64,000 nt of DNA from an uncultured Crocinitomix sp. (GTDB lineage: Bacteria; Bacteroidota; Bacteroidia; Flavobacteriales_D; Crocinitomicaceae), in contig CAKZON010000107.1 in assembly GCA_937136425.1 (NCBI GenBank), forward strand, positions 17,668 to 81,667, written 5' to 3'. The notes beneath the pieces are model-generated. The model ran no database searches. It saw only the letters and a list, made by a program, of their open reading frames with translations, and had not been told where the DNA came from. Below, piece after piece: positions 55,347 to 64,000 of this stretch (the stretch's first letter is position 1; each line of letters begins with the position of its first letter). The translations under genes and the position numbers were made by a program.

Positions 55347-55618
55347 TATTTCAAGCAGGAATTAATTTAGACATAGAAGACAAAGATGTTGAAGCAGTTA
55401 TTGATTTGGAGACAGGTTTAATTGGATTTACAGAAAAAGTAGGAGACAAAACTGAAGAATTCTATTATACCAAAAGCCCAATTGAATTTAGAATCGCGTT
55501 TTTAAATAAAATTGAGTCATTATGCGTTAGTAACAGCCATATGAACTTTAAGATTTGTAGAAAAGAACAGTTATCGAGTGTCGTACACAATTTTATTTTT
55601 GAAAAAGGGGATTCATGA
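55343..55618 (+). CDS. hypothetical protein (91 aa)
   Basis: Small acidic protein, no signal peptide, not recognised. It contains two cysteines (ESLCVSN, KICRKE). Both ends overlap neighbours by four bases (ATGA), so it lies inside a translationally coupled run between the 138-aa protein and the oxidoreductase. Confidence 0.65.
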   Translation: MIFQAGINLDIEDKDVEAVIDLETGLIGFTEKVGDKTEEFYYTKSPIEFRIAFLNKIESLCVSNSHMNFKICRKEQLSSVVHNFIFEKGDS

Positions 55619-56340
55619 CAACATTAGTAGTAGGTGCCAGCGGTGCCACAGGAAAACAATTAGTTGAACAATTATTAAGCATGAATCAGCAGGTGAAAGT
55701 AATTGTTCGATCAACAGCAAAGCTTCCTCAATCTTGGTTGAACAATGAAAAACTTGCAATTATTGAAGCCGGTGTTTTAGATATTTCGCAGAATGAAATG
55801 AAAAATCATATTAAAGATTGTGATGCCGTTGCTTCTTGCTTAGGTCATAATTTAAGTTTCAAAGGAATTTATGGTAAACCGCGCAAACTGGTTAAAGATG
55901 CTGTTATTCATATTTGCAAGGCTATTAAAGGCAACAAGCCTAAAACACCCGTAAAATTTGTATTAATGAATACCGCAGGTAATCGTAATAGAGGTTTAGA
56001 TGAACCTATTTCGTTTTGGGAAAAATTAGTTGTTGGTTTAATACGATTTTTATTACCACCACACTCGGACAATGAACAAGCCGCGGATTATTTAAGAACC
56101 TCTATTGGTCAAGAAAATCAATATATAAATTGGGCAGCCGTGCGACCAGACAGCCTTATTGATGAAGACCAAGTTTCAGAATACAAAGCGCATCCATCTC
56201 CTACAAGAAGTGCCGTTTTTAACGCTGGAAAAACAAGCAGAATTAACGTGGGGCATTTTATGGCAAAATTGATAACAGATGACACTACCTGGAAACAATG
56301 GAAAGGGAAAATGCCCGTTATTTATAATCAAGAAAAATAA
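55615..56340 (+). CDS. NAD(P)-binding, atypical SDR-like oxidoreductase
   Basis: 241-aa Rossmann protein. The dinucleotide motif is VVGASGATGKQLVEQLL at residues 5-21, with a basic residue after strand 2 (IVRSTAKLP) that favours NADP. SCLGHNLSFKG and FVLMNTAGNRNRG follow, as in NmrA/atypical SDR (YwnB/SDR_a5-like) proteins. The canonical YxxxK pair is absent, common in this group. It is coupled by ATGA overlap to the upstream gene and followed by a RidA-like gene eight bases later. Confidence 0.8.
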   Translation: MTTLVVGASGATGKQLVEQLLSMNQQVKVIVRSTAKLPQSWLNNEKLAIIEAGVLDISQNEMKNHIKDCDAVASCLGHNLSFKGIYGKPRKLVKDAVIHICKAIKGNKPKTPVKFVLMNTAGNRNRGLDEPISFWEKLVVGLIRFLLPPHSDNEQAADYLRTSIGQENQYINWAAVRPDSLIDEDQVSEYKAHPSPTRSAVFNAGKTSRINVGHFMAKLITDDTTWKQWKGKMPVIYNQEK

Positions 56341-56348
56341 ACACAGCA

Positions 56349-56819
56349 ATGCATCCGAAAGAGAAACTCAAAGAATTGGGACTTGAACTACCGCAAATTT
56401 CAGAACCAGGCGGAAATTACGTCTCGGTAAACATTCGTAACAACATTGCTTATATTGCTATACAATTCCCTATTGTAAATGGCGACTTTCTGTATCAAGG
56501 CAGGTTAGGAAATGGATTAACTACAGCAGATGGATACAAGGCAATGGAACTTTGTGCTTTAAACGTATTGGCACAAGTTGAAAAAAAGATTGGTTTTGAT
56601 CGCGTTCTAGGACTCAACCATATTGACGCCTATTATCAAGCCGCGGAAGGTTGGGACGAATCACCCAAAGTGGTAAATGGCGCATCCGATTTATTTGTAA
56701 ATGTACTTGGAGAAAAAGGCATACACTCCAGAGCAATTTTTGGTGTGCATCAATTGCCTAGGGATTTTTCAGTTGGTTTAACAACCTCATTTACGCTTAA
56801 GCCTGAAGAAGCTCAATAA
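56349..56819 (+). CDS. RidA/YjgF-family protein
   Basis: 156-aa protein of the RidA (YjgF/L-PSP) superfamily, the longer subgroup. Typical segments are YVSVNIRNNIAYIAIQFPIV, LYQGRLGNGLTTADGYKAME, NVLAQVEKKIGFDRV and HSRAIFGVHQLPRDFSVGLT. RidA proteins hydrolyse reactive enamines and imines; this subgroup often lacks the catalytic Arg (here the SRAIFGV region retains an Arg). It is the last of the four packed genes and converges with the ArsC-like gene. Confidence 0.85.
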   Translation: MHPKEKLKELGLELPQISEPGGNYVSVNIRNNIAYIAIQFPIVNGDFLYQGRLGNGLTTADGYKAMELCALNVLAQVEKKIGFDRVLGLNHIDAYYQAAEGWDESPKVVNGASDLFVNVLGEKGIHSRAIFGVHQLPRDFSVGLTTSFTLKPEEAQ

Positions 56820-56845
56820 TTAATCAATAACTGCAAAAGTTAATA

Positions 56846-57187
56846 CTACCCCAACAACTGCTCAATATTCTCAGGCGGTCTTCCCACCACGGCTTTATCT
56901 CCTTTAATAACAATTGGACGCTCAATTAATTTTGGAAACTTTACCATAGCATCAATCCAATCAGATTCCGTCATGGTTTTGCCTTTATAGTTGGCTTTAT
57001 AATCAGCTTCACCTTTGCGAATAATTGCCTCAGCAGGTAAATTAAGCTTCTTTAATAAATCCTTTATTTCTGAAGCAGAAAGAGGGTTTTCCAAATATTT
57101 AACGATTTCAAAATCTACGCCTTTATTTTCAAGAATTTCTAAAGCACATCTGCTCTTTGAACATCTATTATTATGTAATATCTTCAT
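56846..57187 (-). CDS. ArsC/Spx-family thioredoxin-fold protein
   Basis: 113-aa protein of the arsenate reductase/Spx family. The active-site region is ILHNNRCSKSRCALEIL (CxxxxC rather than the single cysteine of classical ArsC), and KGKTMTESDWIDAMVKFPKLIERPIV with VVGRPPENI completes the fold. The longer frame starts with GTG at 57247; the ATG at 57187 fits the family. It may be an arsenate reductase (YfgD-like), but no ars genes are nearby. Confidence 0.88.
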   Translation of the reverse strand: MKILHNNRCSKSRCALEILENKGVDFEIVKYLENPLSASEIKDLLKKLNLPAEAIIRKGEADYKANYKGKTMTESDWIDAMVKFPKLIERPIVIKGDKAVVGRPPENIEQLLG

Positions 57188-57297
57188 TTCACTGGTTTTT
57201 ACAGTGCAATTGTAACAATAAAAGACAACTTTATTTATATTTAACACGTATTATAATGTATAGAATGTATCAACCCTGTTGATGCAACGAATGGCTT

Positions 57298-60200
57298 ATG
57301 CTAAAAAAACTGTTTTATCTACTCTCGTTTTTGCTTTTAACCTCTAATGGTTATGGCCAATTCACAACAACTGGTGATGCTACAAGCACAACTTGTAATT
57401 GCTTTGAAGTAACGGATGATGTTGCCTCAGAACTAGGTTCGTTTTATAAGACCACAGCAATTAATCTAAACACGGCTTTTCATTTTAAATTCTCTGTCAA
57501 CTTCGGTTGCGAGGGCACTGGTGGGGAAGGTTTAGCTTTTGTGATGCAAACTGCCACATGGGATGTTGGTAATGACGGCTATGGAATTGGCTACGAAGAC
57601 ATTACTGGAAATAGTTTAAGTATTGAGTTTGACACCAGAGACAATGAAGCATCTGGAGAAATTGACAATTGGGATGTACCAAGTGATCACATATCATTAC
57701 AAGATAATGGAGACATTGATCACGAAGCAAGCAACCCCAACAACTTATTAGGAGATCCTTCAGGACTAAATGCAGGAGAAGATGCAACTCCGCATCCTAT
57801 TAAACCTGGTTTTCCAAATGTGGAGGATTGTGAGGATCATGTCGTAGAAATTTTATGGACTCCAGGAGCCAACCAAACTATTCAAGTTAAAATAGACAAC
57901 ATTACCACCATGACCTATATTGGTGATATGATTGACGATCAGTTTGATGGTAATGCAAACGTGCTGTGGGGATGGACTGGAAGTACTGGAGTTTTCTCAA
58001 ACGTTCAAACAGTTTGCACGGCATTAATTCCTGATTTCACCTATTCACCAACCAATTGTCCTGGAGAAGAGATTGATTTTACTGATGAATCTTGTGCTTT
58101 TTATACAATTACAGATTGGGATTGGGATTTTGATGGCTTAGGCACTTCAACAGATGAAGATCCTAGTTTTACTTTTACAGATGCAGGTTCGTTTCCTGTT
58201 GAATTAACGATTACAGACAGTGAAGGATGCGAAAACTCAGTTACGGTAGAAATTCCTGTTGGCTTTGAAACAGAAACAAGTGTAGATGATGCTACTATTT
58301 GTATTGGCGAATCAACCATAATTCATGCAGAAGGAAATCCTTTTGTAGAAACTGAGTGTTGTTTTAAATTGGTCTTGAATGACCTTTGGGGAGACTATTG
58401 GGGAAGCGGAACAGCTAACGAAATAGAAATTATTGCAGACGGTGTTAGCTTTGGCTTTTATACACCAACCTCATTTGACCCTGGCACAGGCACAAGCGAC
58501 ACTATTGACATTTGCTTTGAACAAGGAACCGAACTTGAATTTGTTATTCATGGTGAGGACAGCCCAGCAGAATGTTCTTACTTCTTTTTAACAGATGATT
58601 TAACAGAATTACTATCTGTAGACGGAGGAACAGGAGGAACATGGTTTGAAGGTGCTACAGAACTTCACACGGTTGATTGTGGGCTAGAACCACCAGAATA
58701 TGATTATTTATGGGATAATGCAGGATTGCTTTCTGATGAAACTGATTCAGATCCAACAGCCACTATTATTACCGACACTTGGTTTCATGTTGAAATTACA
58801 GATACGGAAACAGGATGTACAATTATTGACTCAATTGAAGTTACCGTACACCCACCAGTTGATGCAGAAATTTCAGGAGACATTACCATTTGCGACGGGG
58901 ATGTAGGAGAATTAGAGGTTACATTCACTGGACCAGGACCATATGATTTAGACATTACAGGACCTAGCGGACCACTTCCAACAATTACAGATATTCCTGC
59001 AAGTCCGTACCTTTTAGAGGTTGGTGAAGATGGCGACTATACAATTACATTTGTTACTGGAGATGGTTGCGAAGGAACTTTTTCTGGCACTGGAACGGTA
59101 AATGTTATTGTTCCTTTTTCAGTAGATATTGAAGCAAGTGCAGAATATTGTGACGGTGATCCCATTGTCGATTTAACAGTTGTTTCTACAGACGGCGGAA
59201 CTGTTAATTGGTATGATAATCCAGGATTAATTCCACCAGAAATTGGAACAGGCTTAACTTTTACACCTAGCGGAACAATTGGTGCAACAACTTATTATGC
59301 CGCAGAAACGGAAGGTATTTTAGGATGCGAAGGCCCTGGGGATGAAGTTACAATAACGGTTTTCGCAATTCCACCTGCTCCTGCATATACGGGTGATACG
59401 GAATTTTGTGAAGGAGATGATCCAACAGATCTATTTGGCGAACCATCATTAGGGGGAGACATTACTTGGTATGATTCACCGCCACCAGGTGGAGCGGTTT
59501 TAGGAACAGATTTATCTTTTACACCACCACTTGTTGAACCTGGCATAACTTTATATATTACCGAAACTGCAGACGGATGCGAAAGCCCTGCAACTGAAAT
59601 AATCGTTACGGTTAATCCAACACCAGATGCTCCTGCTGTAGTTGGCGACACTGAATATTGTGAAGGTGACACTCCTACTCCATTAACCGCAGTAATTGCT
59701 TCAGGCGGAACTATTGAATGGAGAGATGATGCTGGAACATTATTAGGAACAGGAACCACATACACACCAACCTTAGTTGTTGGAACAACCTCTATTTTCA
59801 TTTATGAAGTATTAGGTGGGTGTGTGAGCGAGGCTACTGAAATAGAAATTACGGTTGACGCATTTCCAACCATTGATATTCCTGATAACTTATCGATTTG
59901 TTACGGTGATTCTATCTTAGTGACTGCAACAAACAATGGCTATGACATTACTTGGAGTGACGGACAAGAAGGTGAAACTGTTTGGTTAAAACCAGAGGTA
60001 ACGACAAGTTATATTGCTACAGCTACCAACCCATCTTGCGGTTCATCAACGGATGATTTATTACTCACTGTAAATGACCTCCCAACAATTATCACAAGTA
60101 ATGACACCGTTGTAGGGATTGGCGGAGAGGTTAATATGTGGGCTTCTTCAGAAGATGCTGACATTTACACCTGGAGCCCTGCTATCTATGAATGCATCAC

Positions 60201-60591
60201 AACTAACTGCTCACACGTTAATGCTGTACCAGACCGAGTAACAGCATATGTCGTATCAGTAACGGACGATAATGGATGCACCAATACAGACACTATTTTT
60301 GTAGACATTAATGGCATAATGGAAATTTTTGTTCCCAATGTGTTTTCTCCAAATGGTGATGGATCTAATGATTACGTTGTTATTCATGGACCTAGATTAT
60401 TCGAATTTAATATTGAAATTTACGACCGTTGGGGTAAAAAAATATTCCAATCAGACGAACAAAAAGATTATTGGGACGGAACATTTAACGACAAAATTCT
60501 TCCGCCACAAACCTTCGTCTATATTTTAACAGGAAAGACTATATTAGGTGAACCTGTGAGAAAAGAAGGAAACGTGACCATTATCAAATAA
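57298..60591 (+). CDS. L-type lectin-domain surface protein with type B T9SS signal
   Basis: 1097-aa exported protein. After a signal peptide (SNGYGQ) residues about 20-240 are an L-type (legume-like) lectin domain (HFKFSVNFGCEG ... GGEGLAFVMQTA, SLSIEFDTRDN, VEILWTPG). A PKD-like domain follows (WDWDFDGLGTSTDEDPSFTF), then Ig-like repeats of the type 'GDTEYCEGDTPTPL...GGTIEW'. The C-terminus NVFSPNGDGSNDYV with YDRWGKKIFQS is a T9SS type B signal. A carbohydrate-binding adhesin is the likely role. It starts 110 bases upstream of the divergent ArsC-like gene. Confidence 0.88.
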   Translation: MLKKLFYLLSFLLLTSNGYGQFTTTGDATSTTCNCFEVTDDVASELGSFYKTTAINLNTAFHFKFSVNFGCEGTGGEGLAFVMQTATWDVGNDGYGIGYEDITGNSLSIEFDTRDNEASGEIDNWDVPSDHISLQDNGDIDHEASNPNNLLGDPSGLNAGEDATPHPIKPGFPNVEDCEDHVVEILWTPGANQTIQVKIDNITTMTYIGDMIDDQFDGNANVLWGWTGSTGVFSNVQTVCTALIPDFTYSPTNCPGEEIDFTDESCAFYTITDWDWDFDGLGTSTDEDPSFTFTDAGSFPVELTITDSEGCENSVTVEIPVGFETETSVDDATICIGESTIIHAEGNPFVETECCFKLVLNDLWGDYWGSGTANEIEIIADGVSFGFYTPTSFDPGTGTSDTIDICFEQGTELEFVIHGEDSPAECSYFFLTDDLTELLSVDGGTGGTWFEGATELHTVDCGLEPPEYDYLWDNAGLLSDETDSDPTATIITDTWFHVEITDTETGCTIIDSIEVTVHPPVDAEISGDITICDGDVGELEVTFTGPGPYDLDITGPSGPLPTITDIPASPYLLEVGEDGDYTITFVTGDGCEGTFSGTGTVNVIVPFSVDIEASAEYCDGDPIVDLTVVSTDGGTVNWYDNPGLIPPEIGTGLTFTPSGTIGATTYYAAETEGILGCEGPGDEVTITVFAIPPAPAYTGDTEFCEGDDPTDLFGEPSLGGDITWYDSPPPGGAVLGTDLSFTPPLVEPGITLYITETADGCESPATEIIVTVNPTPDAPAVVGDTEYCEGDTPTPLTAVIASGGTIEWRDDAGTLLGTGTTYTPTLVVGTTSIFIYEVLGGCVSEATEIEITVDAFPTIDIPDNLSICYGDSILVTATNNGYDITWSDGQEGETVWLKPEVTTSYIATATNPSCGSSTDDLLLTVNDLPTIITSNDTVVGIGGEVNMWASSEDADIYTWSPAIYECITTNCSHVNAVPDRVTAYVVSVTDDNGCTNTDTIFVDINGIMEIFVPNVFSPNGDGSNDYVVIHGPRLFEFNIEIYDRWGKKIFQSDEQKDYWDGTFNDKILPPQTFVYILTGKTILGEPVRKEGNVTIIK

Positions 60592-60635
60592 CCAACCATA
60601 GGTCACAATTAACCGTGTTTAATAAAAAATACCGT

Positions 60636-62129
60636 ATGCGAAATTTATACTTATTAATGTTATTATTGATCGGATCGGCAGCTTATACCCAAATAGAGTT
60701 TCCCGGCGCACCACAAAGTCACGCAACTGGCACACAGCCAGATTGGACGCAACCAATTACAAAAGTTGCCGTTGACACCTGCGGTGCATACTTCAATAAC
60801 TATATAGGTCTTGTAAAAACAAGTGATGTCTATTTCGAAGAATTGCGAACTGGAAACATTTCAGACTTTACCCCCTATACAGGAAGAGCGCAAAGATTCC
60901 ATGCCAACCAACCTATTGAAGTGAGCGGAATTCAATTTTACAGTTTTCAAAACAATCCATTGGTGGATTCATTAATGGTAATTACTGTTTTATACGACTG
61001 GGACGACGCACTAGATTCAACTGGCGTAGAATTAGCAAGAGATAGTGTTTGGGTAACACATACAGAATTTACTCCACTATTGGTTGACTTAGAGGTTGAC
61101 AGCTATTTTGATGAACCGGTGGTAGTAACAGAAGACTATATAATAGCATTATATACAGACACTGATGATTCCCTAAAAATCATTACAAGCGACCCTTCTG
61201 GAGATGGAGATAGCGAAGGTGTTTCTTTTGCTTATTACGACAACCCATTTGCTCCAAGTTTTACAGGATGGTACCAAACATTAGAAACTTTTGGCCCAGC
61301 TTATGACCTTGATTATTTAATGAATCCTTTGATTCGTTATAAATTGCATGATGATTTTGTGATGGATAATGATACTATTTGTCCAAACATTGTAAGTGCG
61401 GTTTGTACAGATTATACGCAAGTTGCTAATTTTTCAGATCCTCATTATAACCGATTTTATGATGATCCAGATGTGAAAGTAACTTGGCTTTGGGGAGATG
61501 GTTTACAAAATACAGAAACAACGACTCCTTGTCACACTTATATGGAATCAGGAACTTACACAATTACATTGATTGATTCTATTAGAAGACATGATTATTT
61601 TGATTTTACTTGCGCCGTTGAACGTACACAAACAATTTTGGTTTTAGATTCGACAATTGCAGCAGGTAGCGGGTTTGGCTTTGGCTATATGGCGGAATTT
61701 ACGAATGAATCAATTAATGCTGATTCTGTTTATTGGGACTTTGGTGATGGTTTTGGATCAACGGGAGACTCACCTGGACATCTCTATACAGCATTAGGCA
61801 CTTATGACGTATGGTTGACGGCTTATGGACCTTGTAACATTGACTCTGTATTGATTGTTTATGACGCAAATGATGTTGGAATTGATCCTGACATAAAAAG
61901 TGCTTACTCGATTTACCCTAACCCTGCAGATGAATCGGTTTATATAATGGACTTAGAATTACCTACTCAGATTAAAATATACAATATGCTTGGAGACATT
62001 GTTTACACCGAACAAACAGTAAATAATGGTACTGAAATTGAAACGAATCTCTTAGCACCAGGCACTTATTTCATTCAGTTAACCAATGTTTCTCATCAAA
62101 GCACAGAAAAGCTTATCATTAGACATTAA
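60636..62129 (+). CDS. secreted PKD protein with type A T9SS signal
   Basis: 497-aa exported protein. The frame extends up to a GTG at 60615, but the ATG at 60636 gives a compact signal peptide (MRNLYLLMLLLIGSAAYTQ). An N-terminal domain of unknown fold is followed by two PKD-like domains (VTWLWGDGLQNTE around residue 280 and VYWDFGDGFGSTG around 370), and the tail SIYPNPADESVYIMD is a T9SS type A signal. It lies 44 bases after the lectin gene on the same strand and probably shares its mRNA. Function unknown. Confidence 0.85.
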   Translation: MRNLYLLMLLLIGSAAYTQIEFPGAPQSHATGTQPDWTQPITKVAVDTCGAYFNNYIGLVKTSDVYFEELRTGNISDFTPYTGRAQRFHANQPIEVSGIQFYSFQNNPLVDSLMVITVLYDWDDALDSTGVELARDSVWVTHTEFTPLLVDLEVDSYFDEPVVVTEDYIIALYTDTDDSLKIITSDPSGDGDSEGVSFAYYDNPFAPSFTGWYQTLETFGPAYDLDYLMNPLIRYKLHDDFVMDNDTICPNIVSAVCTDYTQVANFSDPHYNRFYDDPDVKVTWLWGDGLQNTETTTPCHTYMESGTYTITLIDSIRRHDYFDFTCAVERTQTILVLDSTIAAGSGFGFGYMAEFTNESINADSVYWDFGDGFGSTGDSPGHLYTALGTYDVWLTAYGPCNIDSVLIVYDANDVGIDPDIKSAYSIYPNPADESVYIMDLELPTQIKIYNMLGDIVYTEQTVNNGTEIETNLLAPGTYFIQLTNVSHQSTEKLIIRH

Positions 62130-62152
62130 ATACCTTAATTAAAAAATATTCT

Positions 62153-62187
62153 AAACACCGTTGAACTTTTGTTGGGCGGTGTTTTTA
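62153..62187 (+). terminator. terminator after the PKD protein gene
   Basis: AAACACCG / CGGTGTTT arms with a 16-base loop and a T run. Confidence 0.75.
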
Positions 62188-62217
62188 TTTTATCCAAAAT
62201 AATCTCACCTTTGTTAT

Positions 62218-63126
62218 ATGTTTAGGAGACGCTTAAAAAATCCAATATTTTTAATTTATTTGTTGGTAATTTACGTGACCCTACAATTCAGTTGGTGGCT
62301 CTATCTTATTTTCTCTCTTTACGACAAAATATATTCAGACAAGGACACCCTTAGCAAAAAAACATGGATGCTCTTGGGAGAAGGTTCCGTTTTCTTTATC
62401 ATTCTCATAATCGGTGTTATTATTATTCTTCGAGCATTTAAGCGCGAGCGTGCTTTAACCTTGCAACAAGAAAACTTTGTTTTATCGGTTACCCATGAAC
62501 TCAAAACACCAATAGCTTCTGTTAAATTATTTTTGCAAACGCTTCAAAAAAGAGAACTTCCTGAAGATAAAAAAGTTGAAATTTACAAACGTTGCCTAAC
62601 AGATATCAATAGGCTGGATGGCTTAGTAAATAATATTCTCTTAACCAGAAGCATTGAAAATGAGAACTACTTTTTAAACAAACAAGAACAAGATTTAAAA
62701 GACTTTATTGAAAAACGGGTTGAATTATTGAAAAATTCAATCCTCAAATCTCATTCAATTGAACTTAATTTAGAACCTGCAACCTTTGCAGTTGATTCAC
62801 TTGGTTTTGAAAGCATCCTTGTCAATTTGCTAGAAAACGCCTCGAAATATAGCCCAGCCAACAGCACTATTTACATTGAATTAGTAAAGACTACTGACGG
62901 TGTTCGAATTCAAATAAAAGATGAAGGCATTGGTATTCCAAAGGATAAAAGAGAAGCCGTGCTTTCAAAATTTTATCGAGAAGAAAACGAAATGACAAGA
63001 AAATCCAAAGGAACAGGATTAGGCTTATACATTACAAAATTTATAGTTAAACAACATAACGGTAGACTTGAATTCAAGGCCAACAAGCCAAAAGGTTTAA
63101 TCGTTAATATAGACTTAAAGAAATGA
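62218..63126 (+). CDS. membrane-bound sensor histidine kinase
   Basis: 302-aa kinase with two transmembrane helices (residues about 10-35 and 55-75) and almost no sensor domain between them. The HisKA motif FVLSVTHELKTPIASVK has the phosphorylated His at residue 93. The ATPase part has an N box (NLLENASKYSP), G1 (DEGIGIPKDKR) and G2 (KGTGLGLYITKF). No response regulator is adjacent: the gene overlaps gpmI by four bases (ATGA) instead. The stimulus is unknown; the minimal sensor part suggests a membrane-related signal or a partner protein. Confidence 0.9.
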   Translation: MFRRRLKNPIFLIYLLVIYVTLQFSWWLYLIFSLYDKIYSDKDTLSKKTWMLLGEGSVFFIILIIGVIIILRAFKRERALTLQQENFVLSVTHELKTPIASVKLFLQTLQKRELPEDKKVEIYKRCLTDINRLDGLVNNILLTRSIENENYFLNKQEQDLKDFIEKRVELLKNSILKSHSIELNLEPATFAVDSLGFESILVNLLENASKYSPANSTIYIELVKTTDGVRIQIKDEGIGIPKDKREAVLSKFYREENEMTRKSKGTGLGLYITKFIVKQHNGRLEFKANKPKGLIVNIDLKK

Positions 63127-64000
63127 AAAAAAAGGTAGGATTGTTAATTCTTGACGGTTGGGGACACGGTGACAAATCAGCGTCTGACGGAATTTTTAAT
63201 GCAAACACTCCATATGTGGATAGTCTTGAAAATTCACATCCGAATGCCGAATTATTAACACACGGCGAATATGTAGGTTTACCTGCAGGACAAATGGGAA
63301 ACTCAGAAGTAGGTCATTTAAACATTGGCGCAGGCCGCATAGTTTACCAAGAGCTAACCCGAATCAATAAAGCCATTACAGATGGAGAATTTCAAAAAAA
63401 CGAAGTTCTTAAAACGGCATTTGAACTTGCCAAAGCAGCAAGCAAAGCCGTACACTTTATTGGACTTGTATCAACAGGTGGCGTTCACTCTTCTCAAGAA
63501 CATCTTTATGCCTTATGCGACATGGCAAAAGACCATGATTTAACAAACGTTTTTATTCATGCATTTACAGATGGCCGTGACTGTAATCCAACGAGCGGAT
63601 TAGGTCAATTAACAGACTTAGAAAATCATTTAGAAAATTCTGTTGGGAAAATAGCATCCGTTACAGGACGCTACTACGCTATGGATCGTGACAATAGATG
63701 GGAACGCATAAAACTAGCTTACGATTGTTTGGTTAATGGAGAAGGCGAAGCAATGAATAACGCCGTAGAAGCAATTCAACAATCTTATGACAACAACGTA
63801 ACTGATGAATTTATTACACCAAAAGTTATTGTAGAAAACGGACAACCTATTGCTACAATAAAGGATGGTGATATTGTTATTTGTTTTAATTTCAGAACAG
63901 ATCGTTGTCGTGAAATAAGCACCGCATTAACACAGAAAAACTTTCATGAGCAAAATATGCATTTCTTAGATTTACATTATTGCACCATGACTAATTATGA
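63123..64000 (+). CDS. gpmI: 2,3-bisphosphoglycerate-independent phosphoglycerate mutase (5' part)
   Basis: The gene starts at an ATG overlapping the kinase stop (ATGA) and runs off the end of the window after about 292 codons; the full enzyme is usually about 510 aa. The manganese enzyme interconverts 3- and 2-phosphoglycerate in glycolysis. Visible are LLILDGWGHGD (metal Asp), the catalytic-Ser region GQMGNSEVGHLNIGAGR, HFIGLVSTGGVHSSQEH, HAFTDGRDCNP, GRYYAMDRDNRWERI and FNFRTDRCREI. These are the family's signature segments. Confidence 0.95.
   Translation, partial: MKKKVGLLILDGWGHGDKSASDGIFNANTPYVDSLENSHPNAELLTHGEYVGLPAGQMGNSEVGHLNIGAGRIVYQELTRINKAITDGEFQKNEVLKTAFELAKAASKAVHFIGLVSTGGVHSSQEHLYALCDMAKDHDLTNVFIHAFTDGRDCNPTSGLGQLTDLENHLENSVGKIASVTGRYYAMDRDNRWERIKLAYDCLVNGEGEAMNNAVEAIQQSYDNNVTDEFITPKVIVENGQPIATIKDGDIVICFNFRTDRCREISTALTQKNFHEQNMHFLDLHYCTMTNY

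Overview
The window is AT-rich bacterial DNA from a member of the Bacteroidota, most likely a marine or freshwater flavobacterium of the Crocinitomicaceae/Cryomorphaceae type. The phylum rests on gldB and gldC, on nine secreted proteins ending in type IX secretion (T9SS) C-terminal signals (type A 'YPNP' or type B 'FTPDGD/FSPNGD' followed by 'NRWG/DRWG'), and on SprB, PKD and choice-of-anchor domains. One complete flavobacterial promoter (TTG-N19-TAnnTTTG) precedes the ferredoxin gene. The family-level placement is inference. I see no rRNA, tRNA, CRISPR array or intact transposase.

Layout. Positions 1-5308 are an accessory stretch of plus-strand, mostly unrecognised genes: two lipoproteins, a Cys-rich protein, and a two-gene unit sharing a C2-like domain. 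Positions 5325-8456 hold gldC-gldB (minus), a PorT-like outer-membrane barrel and nadE. Positions 8470-23049 are dominated by exported proteins: two homologous metzincin proteases carrying different T9SS signals, a repeat protein next to a TPR-membrane-HTH regulator, and a large PKD/adhesin-like protein. Positions 23461-29581 carry Fe-S and redox genes (2Fe-2S ferredoxin, ferredoxin-NADP reductase, Nfu-like scaffold, Mrp/ApbC carrier), interrupted by a coupled pair for a membrane protein and a secreted TPR protein. Positions 29650-36093 encode a 2147-residue FG-GAP/UnbV surface protein.

Positions 36261-44566 are mainly metabolic, all on the minus strand: an enoyl-CoA hydratase and PaaZ (phenylacetate degradation), a secreted alpha/beta hydrolase, D-Ala-D-Ala ligase, an LEA14-like protein and an M20 dipeptidase. 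Positions 44704-50698 hold a choice-of-anchor-L T9SS protein, an RNase Z-like hydrolase and two exported proteins. Positions 50724-51117 form a tandem array of REP-like palindrome doublets. ThiL, FumC and a 50-residue membrane protein follow. Positions 53925-54896 are a structured intergenic region, an orphan ExbD-like lipoprotein and a decayed ParE-type toxin remnant. Positions 54930-56819 are four tightly packed genes (two unknown, an SDR-like oxidoreductase, a RidA-like protein). After an ArsC/Spx-like gene come two further T9SS proteins, a sensor histidine kinase and the 5' part of gpmI, which runs off the end.

The coherent themes are T9SS and gliding (secretion components plus many substrates) and Fe-S cluster assembly. 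Several start codons are placed downstream of the longest open frame because the first in-frame codon was GTG or TTG and a family-consistent ATG follows.
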